Positions 61,192 through 64,000 of a stretch of 64,000 nt of DNA are shown here, one piece after another. Location: positions 30,335,275 through 30,399,274 of the forward strand of contig NC_052664.1 in the NCBI RefSeq assembly GCF_016802725.1, written 5' to 3'. Both the position numbers and the translations under genes were made by a program. The notes beneath the pieces were generated by a model. The model ran no database searches and was not told the origin of the DNA. It was given only the letters and a program-made list of their open reading frames with translations. The stretch's first letter is position 1. Each line of letters starts with the position of its first letter. This DNA is from Solenopsis invicta. Taxonomy: Eukaryota; Arthropoda; Insecta; Hymenoptera; Formicidae.

Positions 61192-63700
61192 TCTTAACGT
61201 TCCGATGCCAGTGGAAGTCAAGGTCGCGGGACACGTGATGCGGCGCGTCGTTATCCGTTGAATTTTGGAGAACTTGGCGAACATTGTTGGACGAATCCTG
61301 CACGATTCAAAACACACCTACCTGCAACAGAAAGATAAAGATACTTTAGTTTAAAAAGCATTTATGTATGCAAGTGTCTATTTGTGTATCATGCATAATA
61401 TTACAGTTTGCAGATCTGCTTGGAGCAGAGTTTATTCCTTTAGCGCATGTGACCAAAAAGGATACTCGATTCACATTGTTGCTTAAAACACATTCAGGAT
61501 GTCTAGTTAACACACATATATAGATAAAAATATATTTTTAATAAAAACTTCTGCGAAATTATATTGTGCATAATATACATTTTTTTTAACGCGCATTATC
61601 TTGAGAATTATAAAAATAACGGTACTGCAGAGATAGAAAGCGGTTTTACAAAAACAAAATTATCTTTTATGTCTAATAGTAGTTTCTCACAATTGTATAC
61701 ATTAATTTGTACATTGTATATTAGCACATTTAAAAACGTAATATAACAAAGTTTCTTTTCCAATTATTAGCGATAATCAATTCCTGTTGGAATTTAAAAA
61801 ATTACCAAAAGGTTAAGTGATTTCCTCTGCAAAGGCTTATCCCAAATTTAATGTACACACAGACACATTGAGAACGCATTACAGCAGGGTGGCCCATTTG
61901 TTTTCTATGTGTCCGGGACCCTAATGCCATACGATAAGGTGTGGATAGCGCGAGTCGCCTGGTGTGTCAGTTGGCAGTTAAAACCTTATCGTCGTGCATC
62001 TCGTGTTATTCGTCAAGGCGTGACGAGTGGGTGGAATTTTTATGTCTTCGTTCCCGGCAAAAAACGTTCTCTCCTCCTCCGAAATCGCTTAAATAAAACT
62101 TGATAAGTTAACGCTAAAACACCATACCATCGGTATAGCCAGCCATTACGACTGACTTAATGAATCGGACCTCCGTTGCGATGCCGACGAACTCTATCTG
62201 ATGCAAACAAATTAATTTAAGTGGTTATATCGATTTCATATGCGGCTATGCGTGGTGATAATAGCATCGCCATGTAGGTGTATTCCTGCTCCATGAATTA
62301 AATGTACTTAAAGTACGAGCATCATACTAATTTATATGTAAAGATAACACGATTACTTTACAATAATTACATTTCATAGACATGTTACGTTATTAATAGA
62401 GTTGTTACATTATGTCACAGGTATATCACAAATTACATCGCAAGTAATTAAATAGCAATTAGAAAATATATTTACATATTCTATAAAAATCCATGGAAAT
62501 TATACTAATTTCACTCATTAATATGCTGTAGTGACGAAACGTTCTGATTTGAATTATAAGCTTACTCTTCAGATTCTTATAACTTCAGATTCAAAATTTG
62601 AAGAATAGTACAAAACAGTGCTGGAAATTGGAAAAGAAGATATAGCTCCCTCCCTTTCCCTAATAATGACAGTTGTCAGAGATGATTGACTCTTTTGCAA
62701 TATACCATCCATATCGTATCCATAATATATTTTATGTTAAATTGTTTATATATTTTATAGATTATAGCGATACATGTCAAAATTATTTATAACTACTACT
62801 TTACTTTATCGCACTTTAACTGGAATAAATATTTGGGAAAATTGTTCAATAATTTCACTAAAAGATTAACTTTAAGAAAATTTTAAAAAGTCTAAGAAAA
62901 GATCAAAAAAATGTATTAAGGAAATAGGCGTGGTGAAAGGACAGTTTCGACGCGATTCGTGATATTATGCAGGACAGGGCGGCAGGAAACGGTGTAACAT
63001 CGCCAGTAGGCTCCGTGTACGAGGGTGGAATATGCTTAACGTTAATTTGTACGATAAAGGAATTATTGATTTTTACTTAGGCGGCTCAGTCAAGGGTGAG
63101 AGAGAATGCGCGGGTAGGGGAACCTTGCTTTAAAGTGGAGGTACTAATGAGACGCCTTTAACGCATCGTTATGTTATCTTACGTTATGTTATCTTACGGC
63201 TCAAAGTGGGAAACACAATTCGTACTTATACGGGCAAGATGTATCTTTTATATATTGCATAATATTTTAATCATTTATTATATCATATAACATTTATATC
63301 CTAATACTTTTTTTTTTATAAGAGCCGTATTATTAATTTCTCCTTTATTAACATCCACTCTGCTCTTCGAATTAAAAAAATGGAATCTATAATCCAATAT
63401 GAAAAACGCACACACAGACATTGTTACAACATATTTATTAATAAAAGTACTCGATAAATATTCTAAAATTATCAGTGTGCTTTTCTTATAAATATAAATT
63501 AAAAAATGGATAATTGAACATCTTTTTCTTCTAACGTTACGTATACCTATATTGTTCCATTTCTTTTTATCTTTTCGGCAATATATTGTGTTGCTTTTTT
63601 GCGTGTTTTTTTTTTTTTAATTTTTGCAGAAGCGAAGGAAAATATCTCGTTCTAAAAATATATACATCGCATTTTTCTAAATTGAATTATTTCGCTCGAA
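61192..63700. other. AT-rich stretch, no gene
   Basis: AT-rich except around 61890-62200. Short frames of 60-68 codons were not recognised. Perfect 15-bp units lie at 63167-63196. A-runs and T-runs are frequent after 63200. Confidence 0.5.
63167..63196. repeat. Perfect 15-bp tandem duplication
   Basis: CGTTATGTTATCTTA occurs twice head to tail without a mismatch. Confidence 0.9.
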
Positions 63701-64000
63701 AACTTTACACGCGAGCTAGCATGATATTATTAATTAAAGTGGCCAGCTCGCGCGGGTTCTGCTCAGCCGTCAAGTTGTACATGTTCGTGTAAAAAACAGC
63801 TTACATTATGTGCATGTAAACCGTCATGGCCGCGACCGCGGCCGCGACGGCTTTGCCGCGTCTGAAAATTTGGAGTAATAGGAAAACTCCTGAGCGGAAA
63901 AGAAGTTCAATCTAGCCGGGCGAGGGAAAAGCTTGGGAAAGCTCTTTGGACTCCTTTGATTCCAACTCGGCCCCTACCACCTTCTAAATCTTTTCCCTTC
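63701..64000. other. CpG-richer right edge
   Basis: CpG density rises at 63825-63870, where GCCGCGAC occurs twice around a GCGGCCGC palindrome. The last 150 bases are balanced and purine-rich. No gene is visible, and a feature could continue beyond the window. Confidence 0.4.

Overview
The window looks like non-coding nuclear DNA of an insect, probably a hymenopteran and perhaps an ant. That is an inference from texture. CpG-rich blocks with no visible CpG depletion alternate every 1-3 kb with AT-rich stretches. There are many short simple repeats and degraded interspersed repeats, and no open frame longer than about 200 codons. No database comparison was possible. No protein-coding gene can be called with confidence in 64 kb, nor any intact tRNA, rRNA, snRNA, known microRNA or CRISPR array. 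The frames that are open lie in GC-rich sequence or trinucleotide repeats, overlap one another on both strands and show no family motif I recognise. The window is best read as a long intron or an intergenic interval.

Layout. 0-11.5 kb: AT-rich sequence with CpG-rich islands near 3.4-5.2 and 7.4-9.2 kb. It holds an inverted pair of a dispersed repeat (2.06-2.24 and 7.09-7.26 kb), a stem with a Met-tRNA-like core (about 6.5 kb), a 115-bp-period tandem duplication (9.3-9.5 kb) and a small TIR element (10.64-10.84 kb). 11.5-30 kb: a mosaic with CpG-rich blocks at 11.5-12.7, 17.2-17.9, 23.5-24.8, 25.9-26.4 and 28.4-29.0 kb, and a hAT-like terminal fragment at 19.45 kb. 30-46.5 kb: mostly AT-rich, with a G-quadruplex motif (31.6 kb), an old repeat remnant (37.5 kb) and a perfect GC-rich 22-bp duplication (39.3 kb). 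46.5-51 kb: two related MITE-like elements with long terminal inverted repeats (47.05-47.30 and 50.19-50.39 kb) and a potential Z-DNA tract (48.75 kb). 51-61.3 kb: the most CpG-rich part, including a GGCGC pentamer array and a 105-bp GAC array (52.6-53.3 kb) and twin perfect hairpins (61.16 kb). 61.3-64 kb: AT-rich again, with a CpG-rich right edge.

The strongest direct observations are the two non-autonomous repeat families present twice each, the 115-bp duplication, a scatter of very short tandem duplications of which four have a 15-bp period, and several perfect palindromes and hairpins. Any functional reading of the palindromes, G-quadruplex, Z-DNA tract or transcription-factor motifs is inference.
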